DNA from: Pseudonocardia parietis | GTDB lineage: Bacteria > Actinomycetota > Actinomycetes > Mycobacteriales > Pseudonocardiaceae | Reading direction: 5' to 3' | Assembly: GCF_017876315.1 (NCBI RefSeq) | Contig: NZ_JAGINU010000004.1 | Span: 399,584 to 463,583, forward strand | Length of the DNA stretch: 64,000 bases | Shown here: piece by piece, positions 43,877-53,338 of the stretch | Position numbering within the stretch: the stretch's first letter is position 1 | Layout: each line of letters starts with the position of its first letter | Made by a program: the position numbers and the translations under genes | The notes under the pieces: model-generated | Database searches by the model: none | Told to the model about the DNA's origin: nothing | The model's input: only the letters and a program-made list of their open reading frames with translations

Positions 43877-44390
43877 CCATTCGAGGTCACGCCACGCCGC
43901 ACGCCAGCTGACCTGCTCGTCCATCAGGTTGGCAAAGGCTCACTGTCGTCGGGGCATGTCAGCGGAACCGACCAGGACATGTGCTCGACTGTCCCGCCGA
44001 GCAGTTCCACCTGGGCAGACTCGACGCCGAGCCCGGTCATGACCTTGACGAGAGACTCCAACAAGTCGGTCCCGGCCGGCAGAGTGACGCTGTGGGGGCG
44101 CGATCGCGTCATGGCGCTGACGACGCGTTCCGTCGCCGCCGGTCCAGGATGCGCCATCGTAGGAATCGTGACTGTCCTGCTCCGGTTCTCCCCGGTGTCG
44201 GGCCGTGAGACTGCCGGTTGAGTAAGCCGAGCGGTCGGTGAAGTCGCATTCGTGGTCATGCGGTTTCTCCTCGGAATGGCGGGCGGGGTGTGCCCGTGTT
44301 AGAGGTGACCGACCCGGTGTTCCCGATGATCGACCGGGTGACACTGCGGCCGGTCATGCATATGGCGAACAGCGTGCTGATCTCGAAGGA

Positions 44391-45713
44391 TCAGCCGGTG
44401 GAGGTGGCATTCTCTTCGTCGCGGCTCACGACGGTGGCTGTCGGGGTGACCGCCGCGGTGTCGCGCTTCGCGATGCGCGCGATGGTGAGTGCGAGCAGTG
44501 CCGCGGCGAGGAGGAAGAAGCCGAGCAAGTAGAAGCCGTCGCTGGTCGCCCCGGAACCTGCGGCCATGCCGACCACGAGCGGGCCGACGATGCCGCCGAG
44601 ACTTCCGAAGAGGTTGATCATGCCGCTGGCGGGTCCGGCCTGCTCGGGTGCGATGTACTGCAGGGCCCATGCCCACCACGGGCCGAACGCCGCGTACACG
44701 CCGAGACCGGTGAGGATCAGAAACACCATTTGCACAATGAGAGTGGAGGGCATGAGGTGTTGCAGGAGGAGTGCGGCGGCGCCGACCAGCAGCGGTGGGA
44801 TGACGAACCACGATTTGGGGCGGTCCGATCGGTCGGCCGCACGTGCGTTCAACAGCATTGCCGCGCCGGCCGCCGCGAACGGGATTACCGACAGCCACCC
44901 GACGACGCCGATCCCGCTGTTCGAGAGCTGGCTGAGCACTGTCGGGAGCCACAGGCCGAAGCTGTAGAAGCCGGTCAGCCAGAGGAAGTACACCCCGCAG
45001 CACGCCCACACGACCGGGGAGAGGAGAACAGAGGTGAAAGAAGCTGCGGCGGCTCCAGTCGCTTTGTGGGCCCGGGTGGCCTGGATGTGTTCGCGTTCAA
45101 CGGCGCTGAGCCGGGGGTCGCAGCTCGGGTCGTCACGCAGTAGGACGAGGACGAGGACACCGAGCAGGAATGCAGGCAGCCCCTGGACGACGAACATCGT
45201 CTGCCAGTTCCAGGTCTCGATCAGCCAGCCCGCCGAGGGGGCCATGAGTGCCGACGAGGCGGGTAGAGCCAGCAAGGACAGGCCGGTCGCCCGTGCGCGC
45301 TCGCCCAGGGGGAACCAGGCGATGAACAGCACCGCGAATGCCGGCCAGACCACGCCCTCGGACAGTCCCATCAGGAATCGCCAGACTATGAGTTCGCCGG
45401 CCGATGTGGCGAAAGCCTGGCCGATGGAGATGATTCCCCAGGCGAACAGGGCCCCGGCGATGAGGCGAACGGGGCCGACCTTGTTCGCGAGCCATCCGCC
45501 CGGGACCTGGGTCAGCACATAGCCCCAGAAGAAGGCGGACAGGACCAGCCCGATCGCGGTGGACCCAAGTGCGAGCTCGGTACCGATGGAAGGGACGGCA
45601 ACGCTGACATTCGCACGCTCGGCGAATGCCACGAGGTAGACGAGGAACAACAGCAGACCGACTCGCCGCCAACGGGCGTTCGGAACGGCCGTCGTCGTTG
45701 ACGAGACGTTCAT
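44391..45713 (-). CDS. MFS transporter, anion:cation symporter-like
   Basis: 440-residue, 12-helix transporter. Early AFAERANVSVAVP and FFWGYVLTQVPGGWLANKVGP are typical of the ACS branch that imports organic anions such as aromatic acids. AGAAGAGG precedes ATG 45713 by seven bases. It follows the acyl-CoA ligase gene on the same strand with a 152-base gap, so it may be the uptake system for the pathway substrate. Confidence 0.85.
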   Translation of the reverse strand: MNVSSTTTAVPNARWRRVGLLLFLVYLVAFAERANVSVAVPSIGTELALGSTAIGLVLSAFFWGYVLTQVPGGWLANKVGPVRLIAGALFAWGIISIGQAFATSAGELIVWRFLMGLSEGVVWPAFAVLFIAWFPLGERARATGLSLLALPASSALMAPSAGWLIETWNWQTMFVVQGLPAFLLGVLVLVLLRDDPSCDPRLSAVEREHIQATRAHKATGAAAASFTSVLLSPVVWACCGVYFLWLTGFYSFGLWLPTVLSQLSNSGIGVVGWLSVIPFAAAGAAMLLNARAADRSDRPKSWFVIPPLLVGAAALLLQHLMPSTLIVQMVFLILTGLGVYAAFGPWWAWALQYIAPEQAGPASGMINLFGSLGGIVGPLVVGMAAGSGATSDGFYLLGFFLLAAALLALTIARIAKRDTAAVTPTATVVSRDEENATSTG

Positions 45714-45865
45714 GACAGACCTCTTCTCGGTGATGGAAAGGGCTCGAGCCCGCCGGTGGGTGAGGCAGGGGCCCGAGAGGCACGACATGGTTTGCCCGAC
45801 TGGAGACCCGATACGGACTTGTGCTCGGTACGCACGCAACGATCGGATCGATGCGATGTGTTCAA

Positions 45866-47464
45866 TCAGTCTTCGGGAGCAGACCAGCCGGACGCGAGGA
45901 GCTCGTCACGGATTGTTCGCTTGACGACCTTGCCGTAGCCCGACTTCGTGAGTCCGGCCCAAGCGATGAACTGCTTTGGCATTTTGTAACGGGCCAGTCG
46001 GGGCGTCAACCACTCGAGTAGCTCGGCATCAGTTGCGCGCGCCCCCGCGGCGGGCACCCAGACGGCGACGCCGATCTCGCCCCACTTCGGGTGCGGCATG
46101 CCTAACACGGCGACCTCGGCGACCGCGGGGTGGGAAATCAGCTTCTCCTCGATGTCGCGCGGATGCACGTTCGATCCACCGGAGATGTACATGTCCGAAG
46201 CGCGTCCGGTGATGTAAAGGTAGCCGTTGTCGTCGACGGTGCCGAGGTCGCCGGTGTGGAACCAGCCGCCGTCGAACGCCGCCGCCGTCGCCTCGGCGTT
46301 GTTCAGGTAGCCGGCGCATACAGCGGGTCCGGCGACGCAGATCTCGCCGACCTCGCCCGAACCGATCTCGCGCCCGTCGGGGTCGAGTATCGCGATCTGC
46401 ATTCCGGTGCGCGGGCGTCCGCAGGTCCCGACCTCGACGTCGTCCGGCTGGGCGCGCCCGTGCTCAGTAGGCGGGAGGACGGTGATGTTCCCGGTGACTT
46501 CTCCCAGACCGTAGTACTGGACCAGGACCGGGCCGAGTGTCTCGAGCGCGTGGTCCCGGTCGGTGTTGAGCATCGGTGCACCGGCGTAAATCACATGCTT
46601 CAGAGTGGAATGGTCGTGCTCATAGACCGCGGGGTGCTCGGCCAGTGTCTTGAGGATGGTCGGGACGGTGAACATGTTGGTGACACACTCGCGCTCCACC
46701 AGTTCCCAGACTTCCTCGCCGCGCAGACCTGGCGAGACCGGGAGGACCGTCGGCGCGCCACGGGCGATCTGCGGCAGCAGATGCACGCCCGCGCCGTGGG
46801 ACAGCGGAGCTACCGCGAGCGACACATCCTGCTGGCCGAGCCCCGGCATCAGATCCGCGGCGTGGTTGGTGGTGACGAAGCCGAGTTGGTCGTGGGTCAG
46901 TATCGCGGCCTTCGGGGTGCCACTCGTTCCGGAGGTGAAGAAGTACCACGCGTGGTCTCCGACTTCGACCCGTTCGTTCATATCCTCCCCCGGACCGGCA
47001 GAGGGCAACTCGGACACGGAGCCGTGTTCGTCGTCGGACTCCGTCCACCACACGCCGGCCTTGAGTCCGGTCACTGCCCGCACTGCCTCGACATGTTCGT
47101 CGGAACCTGCCGTCGCGATCGCGGCGATCGGCCTGCACACGCCGGCGATCACCGCGACGTCGTCCGGGGTCAGGCGGAAGTTCGTCGGCGCGACGGCGGC
47201 CCCGGCGCGCCAAATGCCGTAGAGGGCGGCGATGTAGTCGGGATGGTTGCGACCGTGCAGCAGCACGCAGTCTCCGCGTCGCACGTCGGCGCGGCGCAGG
47301 GCCGCGCTGACCCGGCTCGCGCGCTCGTCCAGTTCGCGCCAGCTCCAGCGGGTGCTCCCGTGCACCACCGCCGTCGACCCGGGTAGCCGGCGCGCGGACT
47401 GGCTGAGCATCTCGGCGACGTTGACCGCCCGCACCGCAGGTGTCGCGGCATCTGCCGAGTTCAT
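45866..47464 (-). CDS. AMP-binding acyl-CoA synthetase
   Basis: 532-residue ATP-dependent acid:CoA ligase. The AMP-binding loop FFTSGTSGTPKAAILTH is near 175, YYGLGEVTGN near 300, FHTGDLGTVDDNGYLYITGR near 400, and the catalytic lysine region ends with SGYGKVVKRTIRDEL. ATG 47464 overlaps the thiolase stop (TGATG). Activates a carboxylic acid for beta-oxidation-like cleavage with the neighbouring thiolase and SDR. Confidence 0.9.
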   Translation of the reverse strand: MNSADAATPAVRAVNVAEMLSQSARRLPGSTAVVHGSTRWSWRELDERASRVSAALRRADVRRGDCVLLHGRNHPDYIAALYGIWRAGAAVAPTNFRLTPDDVAVIAGVCRPIAAIATAGSDEHVEAVRAVTGLKAGVWWTESDDEHGSVSELPSAGPGEDMNERVEVGDHAWYFFTSGTSGTPKAAILTHDQLGFVTTNHAADLMPGLGQQDVSLAVAPLSHGAGVHLLPQIARGAPTVLPVSPGLRGEEVWELVERECVTNMFTVPTILKTLAEHPAVYEHDHSTLKHVIYAGAPMLNTDRDHALETLGPVLVQYYGLGEVTGNITVLPPTEHGRAQPDDVEVGTCGRPRTGMQIAILDPDGREIGSGEVGEICVAGPAVCAGYLNNAEATAAAFDGGWFHTGDLGTVDDNGYLYITGRASDMYISGGSNVHPRDIEEKLISHPAVAEVAVLGMPHPKWGEIGVAVWVPAAGARATDAELLEWLTPRLARYKMPKQFIAWAGLTKSGYGKVVKRTIRDELLASGWSAPED

Positions 47465-48633
47465 CAATACACCCCCAGTATGGTCGCGTAGTTGGCGACG
47501 GCCGCGCCGCCCATGTTGAACACCGCGGCATGCTCGGCGGTCGGCAGTTGCATCGCGCCGGCCTCGCCGACGAGCTGCATCGCGGCCATCACGTGCTGGG
47601 ACACGCCGGTGGCTCCCACCGGATGGCCCTTGGCCTTGAGCCCGCCGGAGACGTTGACCGGCAGGGCCCCGTTGCGCTCGGTGCGTCCCTCGGCGAGTAC
47701 TTCGGCGGCCTTGCCCGGTTCGGCTAGGCCGAAGGCCTCGTACTGCAGCAGCTCGGCCACGGTGAAGCAGTCGTGGGTCTCCAGCAGGTCCAAATCGTCG
47801 AGGGCGATCCCGGCGTCGCGCAACGCAGTGCGGAAGGCCCGGCCGGCAGCGTCGAAGTGCAGCGGATCAGGCCGGTCCGCAACCGGCATCACGTCATCTG
47901 CCTGGACACGGCTGCGGACCGTCACGGCGCGGCGGGCGCCGACGGCGAGATCGGGCGCGGCCACGACCACCGCCGCGGCACCGTCGGAGACCATCGAGCA
48001 GTCGGTGCGCAACAGCGGCTCCGCGACCACCGGATTGCGGTCGGACGCGGTGGCGCAGAAGTCGTAGCCGAGGTCGCGGCGCATGTGGGCGTAGGGGTTG
48101 TCGACCCCGTTGCGGTGGTTCTTCGCCGCGATCCGGGCGAGCGCCTCGCGCGGGTCGCCGTAGCGCCGGGCGTACTGGCTGGCTAGCCAACCGAAAATGG
48201 CGGGGAAGCTGCCGTGGTCCTGCTCGGTCGGCAGGTAGGAGGCGCCGAGCAGGAGCTCGGCGATGTCGGCGCCAGGGGTGCGGGTCATCTTCTCCGCGCC
48301 GACGACCAGCACGGCCCGTCGACGCCCGGACTCGACCATGTCCAGCGCGGCGTAGAGCGCGGCACTGCCGCTGGCACAGGCGTTCTCCGAGCGGACGGCC
48401 GGGATCCGCGCCAGCTCGGGGGCGCCGGTTCCGACGAGCGCACCGTGGAAGCGCTGGCTGGTGGCGTCGGTGCCGTAGACACCGACCGAGATCGCGTCAA
48501 TGTCGGCGGGGTCGAGGCCGGCGTCGGCGACCGCGGCCGAGGCGACCTCGGCCATCAGCGCCTCGACGTCGGGGAGGTCGGACTTGCCGAACCGGCCGTG
48601 CGACCACCCGATCAGAGTGGGATCGGCATTCAT
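47464..48633 (-). CDS. Thiolase-family acyltransferase (SCP-x type)
   Basis: 389-residue thiolase fold. Nucleophile Cys in SENACASGSAAL (about 86-97), HDCFTVAELLQ with the second His/Cys region, and GGLKAKGHPVGATG near 340 are the active-site loops of the SCP-x/non-decarboxylative branch. It cleaves or forms a 3-ketoacyl-CoA. Between the SDR gene (32 bases away) and the ligase (overlap). Confidence 0.9.
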   Translation of the reverse strand: MNADPTLIGWSHGRFGKSDLPDVEALMAEVASAAVADAGLDPADIDAISVGVYGTDATSQRFHGALVGTGAPELARIPAVRSENACASGSAALYAALDMVESGRRRAVLVVGAEKMTRTPGADIAELLLGASYLPTEQDHGSFPAIFGWLASQYARRYGDPREALARIAAKNHRNGVDNPYAHMRRDLGYDFCATASDRNPVVAEPLLRTDCSMVSDGAAAVVVAAPDLAVGARRAVTVRSRVQADDVMPVADRPDPLHFDAAGRAFRTALRDAGIALDDLDLLETHDCFTVAELLQYEAFGLAEPGKAAEVLAEGRTERNGALPVNVSGGLKAKGHPVGATGVSQHVMAAMQLVGEAGAMQLPTAEHAAVFNMGGAAVANYATILGVY

Positions 48634-48665
48634 GAGATCTCCTTACGAGGTGCTGTGTTCGCCGG

Positions 48666-49403
48666 TCAGAGCCGGATTCCACCGTTCACGTCCAGCACCG
48701 CTCCGGTCATAAACGAGGAAGCGGGCGACCAGAGGTAGACGACCGCTTCGGCGATCTCCTCGGGGCGGGCTAGCCGCCCGACGAGCGCTCGATCGGCGAG
48801 CATCGTGTGCACCTCGGGGTCCTCGCCGAGCATCCCGGTCGTCGTGCAACCGGGAGCCACGGTGTTCACTCGGACCTGGCGGGGGGCCAGTTCCCGGGCG
48901 GCGCCCTTCGCCAGGCTGATCACAGCAGCCTTGGAGGCCCCGTAGACGGGGCCGCCGATGTAACCGCCACCGGTGTAGGCGGCGACCGAGGCGCATAGGA
49001 CGATCGAGGCACCCGGCGCCAGGTGCGGCGCGGCGGCCTGGATGGTGTTGACCGCGCCCACCACGTTGATCGTGAGACAGCGCTCGGCCTGCTCACTGTC
49101 GACCTCGAGCAGCGGGACCGGCAGGGTGACACCGGCCGGGACGAAGACGCTGGTGACCGGGCCGCGCTCGGCGGCGACGCCGAACCCCTTCTCCAACGAT
49201 GCCCGGTCGACGACGTCGGCCTGCCGGTAGGTCGCGTCGGGGAACGCCGTCGCGACGTCCGGCGCCTCCTCGGGAAGATCGAGGACGGTCATCGCATCTA
49301 GCCGCCCGGCCGCGAGACCCACCGCGGCCAGACCGATACCGCGGGCACCGCCCACGACGACCGCGTTGCCACCGAAAGCGTCGACGTTATTGGACTGAGT
49401 CAT
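48666..49403 (-). CDS. SDR family oxidoreductase
   Basis: 245-residue short-chain dehydrogenase. Cofactor loop GGARGIG (18-24), Ser in ASVAAYTGG and YGASK (catalytic Tyr/Lys, about 157-161), and final VLDVNGGIRL. Classical SDR length. Likely oxidises a 3-hydroxyacyl-CoA or ring alcohol ahead of the thiolase. Confidence 0.9.
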   Translation of the reverse strand: MTQSNNVDAFGGNAVVVGGARGIGLAAVGLAAGRLDAMTVLDLPEEAPDVATAFPDATYRQADVVDRASLEKGFGVAAERGPVTSVFVPAGVTLPVPLLEVDSEQAERCLTINVVGAVNTIQAAAPHLAPGASIVLCASVAAYTGGGYIGGPVYGASKAAVISLAKGAARELAPRQVRVNTVAPGCTTTGMLGEDPEVHTMLADRALVGRLARPEEIAEAVVYLWSPASSFMTGAVLDVNGGIRL

Positions 49404-49455
49404 CCTGTGCTCCGATCGGGAGAGAAAGAGGAACGGTCTGTGCCGGGGGCACCGG

Positions 49456-50424
49456 TCACAGGTCGAGAACCAGGCGTGGCGTGCACGACCGGGAGCAGCA
49501 CGGGGTCATCACCTCGTTCGAGGCATGCTCCTCGGCGGTCAGGTAGGAGTCGCGGTGATCGGGCACTCCGTCGAGCACCACGGTCTCGCAGGTACCGCAG
49601 GTGCCCTCCCCACACGAGGTCGGGACGTCGACCCCGGCATCGCGTAGAGCCTGCACGACCGACATGCCGGGCAGGACGCCGACGATGACGTCGGAGTAGT
49701 CGCAGACGACCTCGAACGCCGTGTCACCTTCGGTCGACACGACCGCGGCCGGCCGGAATCGCTCGACGTGCAAACTTCCTGGCGGCCACGTGCCGCAGTG
49801 CTCGTCGACGGCGTCGATCAGCGGTTCCGGCCCGCAGCAGTACACCGCCACGTCCGGCCGGGAGGCGCCCAGTTCCGTCGCGAGGTCGATCAGACCGGCA
49901 CGGTCCTGCGGCCACAGCGTGACCCGATTACCGTGCTGTTCGAGCTCGTCGACGAACGCCATCGACTCACGTGCCCGACCGCCGTAGGCCAGCCGCCAGG
50001 GCCGCTCGGCCGCGGCGCATTCGGCAATCATGGGCAGGATCGGTGTGATGCCGATCCCGCCGGCGACGAAGACGTACTCCGCGGCCTCGACCAGTTCGAA
50101 GTTGTTGCGGGGTCCGCGGCACCGCACCTTGTCGCCGGTCTGGAGGTCGTCGTGGACCCGCAGCGATCCACCGCGGCCTCCGGCCTTGCGCAGGACCCCG
50201 ATGCGCCACGAGCGACGATTGCCGGGGTCGCCGCACAGCGAGTACTGGCGGACCAGGTCGTCGTCCAGGACGAGGTCGACGTGTGCCCCTGGGGACCAGG
50301 CCGGCAGCTCGTCACCGCCCTCGTGTTCCAGCTCAACCACGACGACGCCGTCGGCCGCGGTGCGCTTGTCGAGCACGACCATGTCGAGGTCGTCCGACGG
50401 GCCCCGGCTATCGGTCCTAGGCAT
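49456..50424 (-). CDS. Ferredoxin-type oxygenase reductase (VanB/PDR family)
   Basis: 322-residue electron-transfer flavoprotein. Flavin site RQYSLCGDP (about 64-72), NAD site VAGGIGITPILPM (about 118-130) and a C-terminal plant-type [2Fe-2S] domain with CGEGTCGTCE and a last Cys in TPCCS. This order is that of phthalate dioxygenase reductase/VanB. ATG 50424 is used; GTG 50433 is alternative. It passes electrons from NAD(P)H to the Rieske ferredoxin next to it. Confidence 0.9.
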   Translation of the reverse strand: MPRTDSRGPSDDLDMVVLDKRTAADGVVVVELEHEGGDELPAWSPGAHVDLVLDDDLVRQYSLCGDPGNRRSWRIGVLRKAGGRGGSLRVHDDLQTGDKVRCRGPRNNFELVEAAEYVFVAGGIGITPILPMIAECAAAERPWRLAYGGRARESMAFVDELEQHGNRVTLWPQDRAGLIDLATELGASRPDVAVYCCGPEPLIDAVDEHCGTWPPGSLHVERFRPAAVVSTEGDTAFEVVCDYSDVIVGVLPGMSVVQALRDAGVDVPTSCGEGTCGTCETVVLDGVPDHRDSYLTAEEHASNEVMTPCCSRSCTPRLVLDL

Positions 50425-50459
50425 GTTGTTCACGCAGGCGCTCCGTGTGTCGAGAGATG

Positions 50460-50954
50460 TCAGGCGCTGGCGGCGGAACCGGCTCGCGGCCGTCGCCCGG
50501 GCCGCCGCCGCGAGGTGTCGACCACCACGACGTCGTCCTCGACCGATACCGCGTATCCCTCCAGCACGAGCGGCCCTTCCTGGCGCCCACCGGCGGGATC
50601 GGTCTCGTCCTCGGGCGAGCCGGGAACCACCTCGACGTCGTAGCGCCGCACCCGGGCGTTGCGCGGGTCGTAGAACGATGCCCCGGTACGGATGTCGAAT
50701 TCCCAGGCGTGCCACGGGCATCGCAGCGACCGCTGCGACTCATAGGTGATTTCGGAATCCGGCTGCTCGGCCGAGGAGATCCCGAAGACCGTCCCGTACT
50801 CGCACAGCGGCGCGCCGGCGTGCGGGCACTGGTTGAGCAGCGCGTAGTACTCGCCGTCGACGTTGAACACGCCGACCGACCGACCCTCGAGTTCGACGAC
50901 CAGGCGCCCACCGGGCGGAAGCTCCGAGGCGTTGGCGACCATGTAGCGCGTCAT
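50460..50954 (-). CDS. Rieske [2Fe-2S] ferredoxin-like protein
   Basis: 164-residue protein. The cluster ligands are CPHAG (Cys43, His45) and CPWHAWEFD (Cys, His about 79-82). The spacing is wider than in classic ferredoxins because of an inserted GISSAEQPDSEITYESQ. The basic tail (RRRPGRRPRAG) is unusual. No oxygenase catalytic domain is attached. ATG overlaps the amidohydrolase stop (50951-50954). Confidence 0.88.
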   Translation of the reverse strand: MTRYMVANASELPPGGRLVVELEGRSVGVFNVDGEYYALLNQCPHAGAPLCEYGTVFGISSAEQPDSEITYESQRSLRCPWHAWEFDIRTGASFYDPRNARVRRYDVEVVPGSPEDETDPAGGRQEGPLVLEGYAVSVEDDVVVVDTSRRRPGRRPRAGSAASA

Positions 50955-52087
50955 CCCGGCAGCTCGATTCCGAAGAACGCAGCCCCGTTGCGCCGCAGGA
51001 CCTTGTCCTTCAGGTCGGCAGGGAAGGACGGCGGGAAGATTGCCTCCGGCGAGTCGAAGTCGAAGTGCGGGTAGTCCGAGGCGAACAGCACGCGATCGGC
51101 GCCGAACTCCTCGATGTACTCGACCAGGTGCGCGGGGTTGTCGGGCTCGTCGATCGGCTGGGTGGAGACCCAGATGTGGTCCGAGACGTACTCCGACGGC
51201 CGCCGCTGCAGGGTCGGAACCTCACTACGCAGGGTCTCCCAGTGGTAGTCGAGCCGGCGCACGAGCGGCACGAAATGGGCGACGTTCCCCTCGACGAACA
51301 TGATCCGCAGATCCGGGAATCGGTCGAACGTCCCCGACAGCACAAGGCTGAGGATCTGCGACTGGAAACTCTGCACCTGACCGACGTGGTACTCGGTGTG
51401 ATACGAGGTCCAGCCGGTACCGGTGTTGGCGTGCCCGCCGCCCTGGGACAGGTGGACCTGCAGCGGCAGCCCCTGCTCGACCAGTGCTCGGTAGATGGGC
51501 CAGTACTTGCGGCTGCCCAGCGGCTCGAGCGTCTTGCTCAGCCCGAGGACCGCGACCACACCCGGATCGGCGCCGACCCGCTCGATCTCCTCGACCGCCA
51601 GGTCGGGAACCTCGAACGGCACGGCCATCGCCGCACGCAGCCGCGGTTCGAGGTAGACCAGGCCCTCGAGCTGCCAGTCGTTGACGGCTCGGGTCAGCGC
51701 GGCAGCGAGCTCCTGATGCAACGCCTGACTCGCCGGATTGAGGGTCTGTCCGCCGGGGGACAAACACTGCAGCACGCCCAGTTCGATGTCGTAGAGATCG
51801 AGGAGCTGGCTGCGCAACAGGCCGAGGTCCGAGCCCGGCAGGCCCTGCTCAGGCCAGGCGTCGGCACGCATCGCGCCGCCGTAGAGCTGCGGATACTCAC
51901 CCAGATTGAACAGCCCGTTCGTCGTGCGCACGCCGTACTCGTCGACATGGCGGCGCCACCGCGGGTCCAGGTGCTCGAACACCGCGCCAGGCGGAGGCGT
52001 CGGGTGGATGTCGACGTCGACGAGCCCTGTTGTGACCGACGGGCGGTGCAATGCACCGACCACGGGACGGTTCTCGAGCGTGGTCAT
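50951..52087 (-). CDS. Amidohydrolase (ACMSD/decarboxylase-like), second of a pair
   Basis: 378-residue metal-dependent hydrolase of the amidohydrolase_2 group. Metal site start VDVDIHPTP (D-x-H), middle VHLSQGG and VEGNVAHFVPL, and the catalytic ASDYPHFD near 345. Members include ring-cleavage hydrolases and aromatic decarboxylases. Overlaps its paralogue upstream (52084-52087) and the Rieske gene downstream, so stoichiometric expression is likely. The two may form a heteromer; this is inference. Confidence 0.85.
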   Translation of the reverse strand: MTTLENRPVVGALHRPSVTTGLVDVDIHPTPPPGAVFEHLDPRWRRHVDEYGVRTTNGLFNLGEYPQLYGGAMRADAWPEQGLPGSDLGLLRSQLLDLYDIELGVLQCLSPGGQTLNPASQALHQELAAALTRAVNDWQLEGLVYLEPRLRAAMAVPFEVPDLAVEEIERVGADPGVVAVLGLSKTLEPLGSRKYWPIYRALVEQGLPLQVHLSQGGGHANTGTGWTSYHTEYHVGQVQSFQSQILSLVLSGTFDRFPDLRIMFVEGNVAHFVPLVRRLDYHWETLRSEVPTLQRRPSEYVSDHIWVSTQPIDEPDNPAHLVEYIEEFGADRVLFASDYPHFDFDSPEAIFPPSFPADLKDKVLRRNGAAFFGIELPG

Positions 52088-53238
52088 GACTGGCTCCTTT
52101 CCTGCGCGGACGAGTCGTCGTCGACGGTCAGGCCGTAGAGGTTGAAGGCGTTGGTGCGCAGCACCCGCTCGCGCAGGCCGGGGTTCGATGTGCCGGCGGT
52201 GATCGAGCCCGGGCCGGACCGGTGCCGGTGGGGGTAGTCGCTGGAGTAGACGAGGAGCTCGTCGGAGCCCATCCGGTCCACGATGCGATCGAGTTCACCC
52301 GGCTGTTCGGCGCCGTCGGACGGCGCGGTCGTGAACCGCACGTGGCGGCGAATGACGTCCGAGGGGCGCTCGTCGAGCCACGGCACGTCCTGCCGGTAGC
52401 TCTTCCACAGCTTGTCGAACTTCCACAGGAACGGTGGCAGCCAGTTGAAGCCGACCTCGGACACTACGATCTTGGTGCCGGGGAACTTCTGGAACACTCC
52501 CTCGGACACGATCGAGCAGAGCTGCGCCTCCAGGTTGGCCTGCTGACCTACGTACCACTCGAGGTAGGTCGACGGCCAGCCGACCGAGGTCGGGGCCTGC
52601 CGGAACACACCGCCGATGTGGAGGGCAACGGGCAGGCCCGCCCGCTCGGCGGCCTCCCAGATCGGCCAGTGCATCCGCCGCCCGTAGAGCAGTTCGGACT
52701 GGCCGAGCAGCAGCACCTGGCAGAACCGGTCCTCACCGGCCCGCCGTTCGATCTCGGCAACAGCGACATCCGGCGAACTCATCGGCACGACGATCGAGGC
52801 CCGCAGCCGGTCGTCCTGGTCGAGCCACTCGGCGGCGATCCAGTCGTTCAGCGCCTGCGCATGAGCGGCCTCCCGGCGGGGCTGGTGCACCTGCTGCACG
52901 CCATAGAGGCAATTCAGCACCGCGAAGTCGGTGTCCCCGGTGAACACGTCGGCCACGAGATCCTCGACACGGGTCGCAGCTCGGCCGTCGGAGTCGGTGC
53001 GAGCTTCGGGCCGCTGCGCGATCGGCGAACGCGGCGGGTGGTAGCTGGGCTCGTACGTCGGGACCATCTGGGCCTCGAGCTGCGCCCGCCAGTAGCCGTC
53101 CAGGTACGGCAGCAGCGAGTGCCCCGACCCCATCACCGGGTGGACATCGCAGTCGACGAGGGCCGCACATCGGCCGGGCGGGACCTGTGCGGAAACCACT
53201 CCGGTCGCTCGGGCCACAGGTGCCGCGATCGTGCTCAT
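52084..53238 (-). CDS. Amidohydrolase (ACMSD/decarboxylase-like), first of a pair
   Basis: 384-residue paralogue of the next gene. VDCDVHPVM gives the D-x-H metal motif, LHIGGVF the middle histidine, SEVGFNWLPP the conserved wall, and SSDYPHRH the catalytic aspartate. First gene of the leftward operon; the IS21-family element starts 39 bases upstream and may have displaced its promoter. Confidence 0.85.
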   Translation of the reverse strand: MSTIAAPVARATGVVSAQVPPGRCAALVDCDVHPVMGSGHSLLPYLDGYWRAQLEAQMVPTYEPSYHPPRSPIAQRPEARTDSDGRAATRVEDLVADVFTGDTDFAVLNCLYGVQQVHQPRREAAHAQALNDWIAAEWLDQDDRLRASIVVPMSSPDVAVAEIERRAGEDRFCQVLLLGQSELLYGRRMHWPIWEAAERAGLPVALHIGGVFRQAPTSVGWPSTYLEWYVGQQANLEAQLCSIVSEGVFQKFPGTKIVVSEVGFNWLPPFLWKFDKLWKSYRQDVPWLDERPSDVIRRHVRFTTAPSDGAEQPGELDRIVDRMGSDELLVYSSDYPHRHRSGPGSITAGTSNPGLRERVLRTNAFNLYGLTVDDDSSAQERSQS

Positions 53239-53338
53239 GCGCTCTCACCGGACCCCTGGGCCGAGCGCGTCCGGCCTGTCAATGGCCAGTTTGTGGTCCC
53301 CGCTGGTGGCCGGGTGAAAGTCCCCGGTCCGGGGTTGT

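Larger units (their letters stand above)
43001..43941 (-). mobile_element. IS5-family-like insertion sequence, copy 2 (about 941 bp)
   Basis: Perfect 19-bp terminal inverted repeats GAGCCTTTGCCAACCTGAT at 43001-43019 and 43923-43941. The flanking triplets (AGT and AAT on the gene strand) differ by one base, so no exact target duplication can be claimed. It splits a PPC-domain gene. Confidence 0.88.
42353..44259 (-). pseudogene. Tandem PPC/DUF296 domain protein split by an IS5-type element
   Basis: N-terminal part (44259 to 43942): after a 50-residue polar leader comes RPHSVTLPAGTDLLESLVKV and VESAQVELLGGTVEHMS, the start of a PPC domain. C-terminal part (43000 to 42353): NGRALVYSDRYMARGP and FHCHAAWMDAAGALQAGHV complete that domain, and a second follows (RVILARVLPGQDLQATARQL to VAVTVELFLIEDG). 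Dropping 43001-43941 joins them in frame (DDS then NGR), giving about 321 residues. GAGGAG precedes ATG 44259. Between the MFS importer gene and the hydrolase gene on the same strand. PPC proteins are trimeric and of unclear role in bacteria. Confidence 0.78.

Noticed and set aside
40469..43941. Composite transposon made by the two IS5-type elements
   Set aside because: The copies face each other, differ clearly in sequence and in their ends, and one shows a deletion; the DNA between them reads as part of the neighbouring operon.
43000..43942. A 3-bp target duplication for IS copy 2
   Set aside because: The flanking triplets are AGT and AAT, so an exact duplication cannot be claimed.
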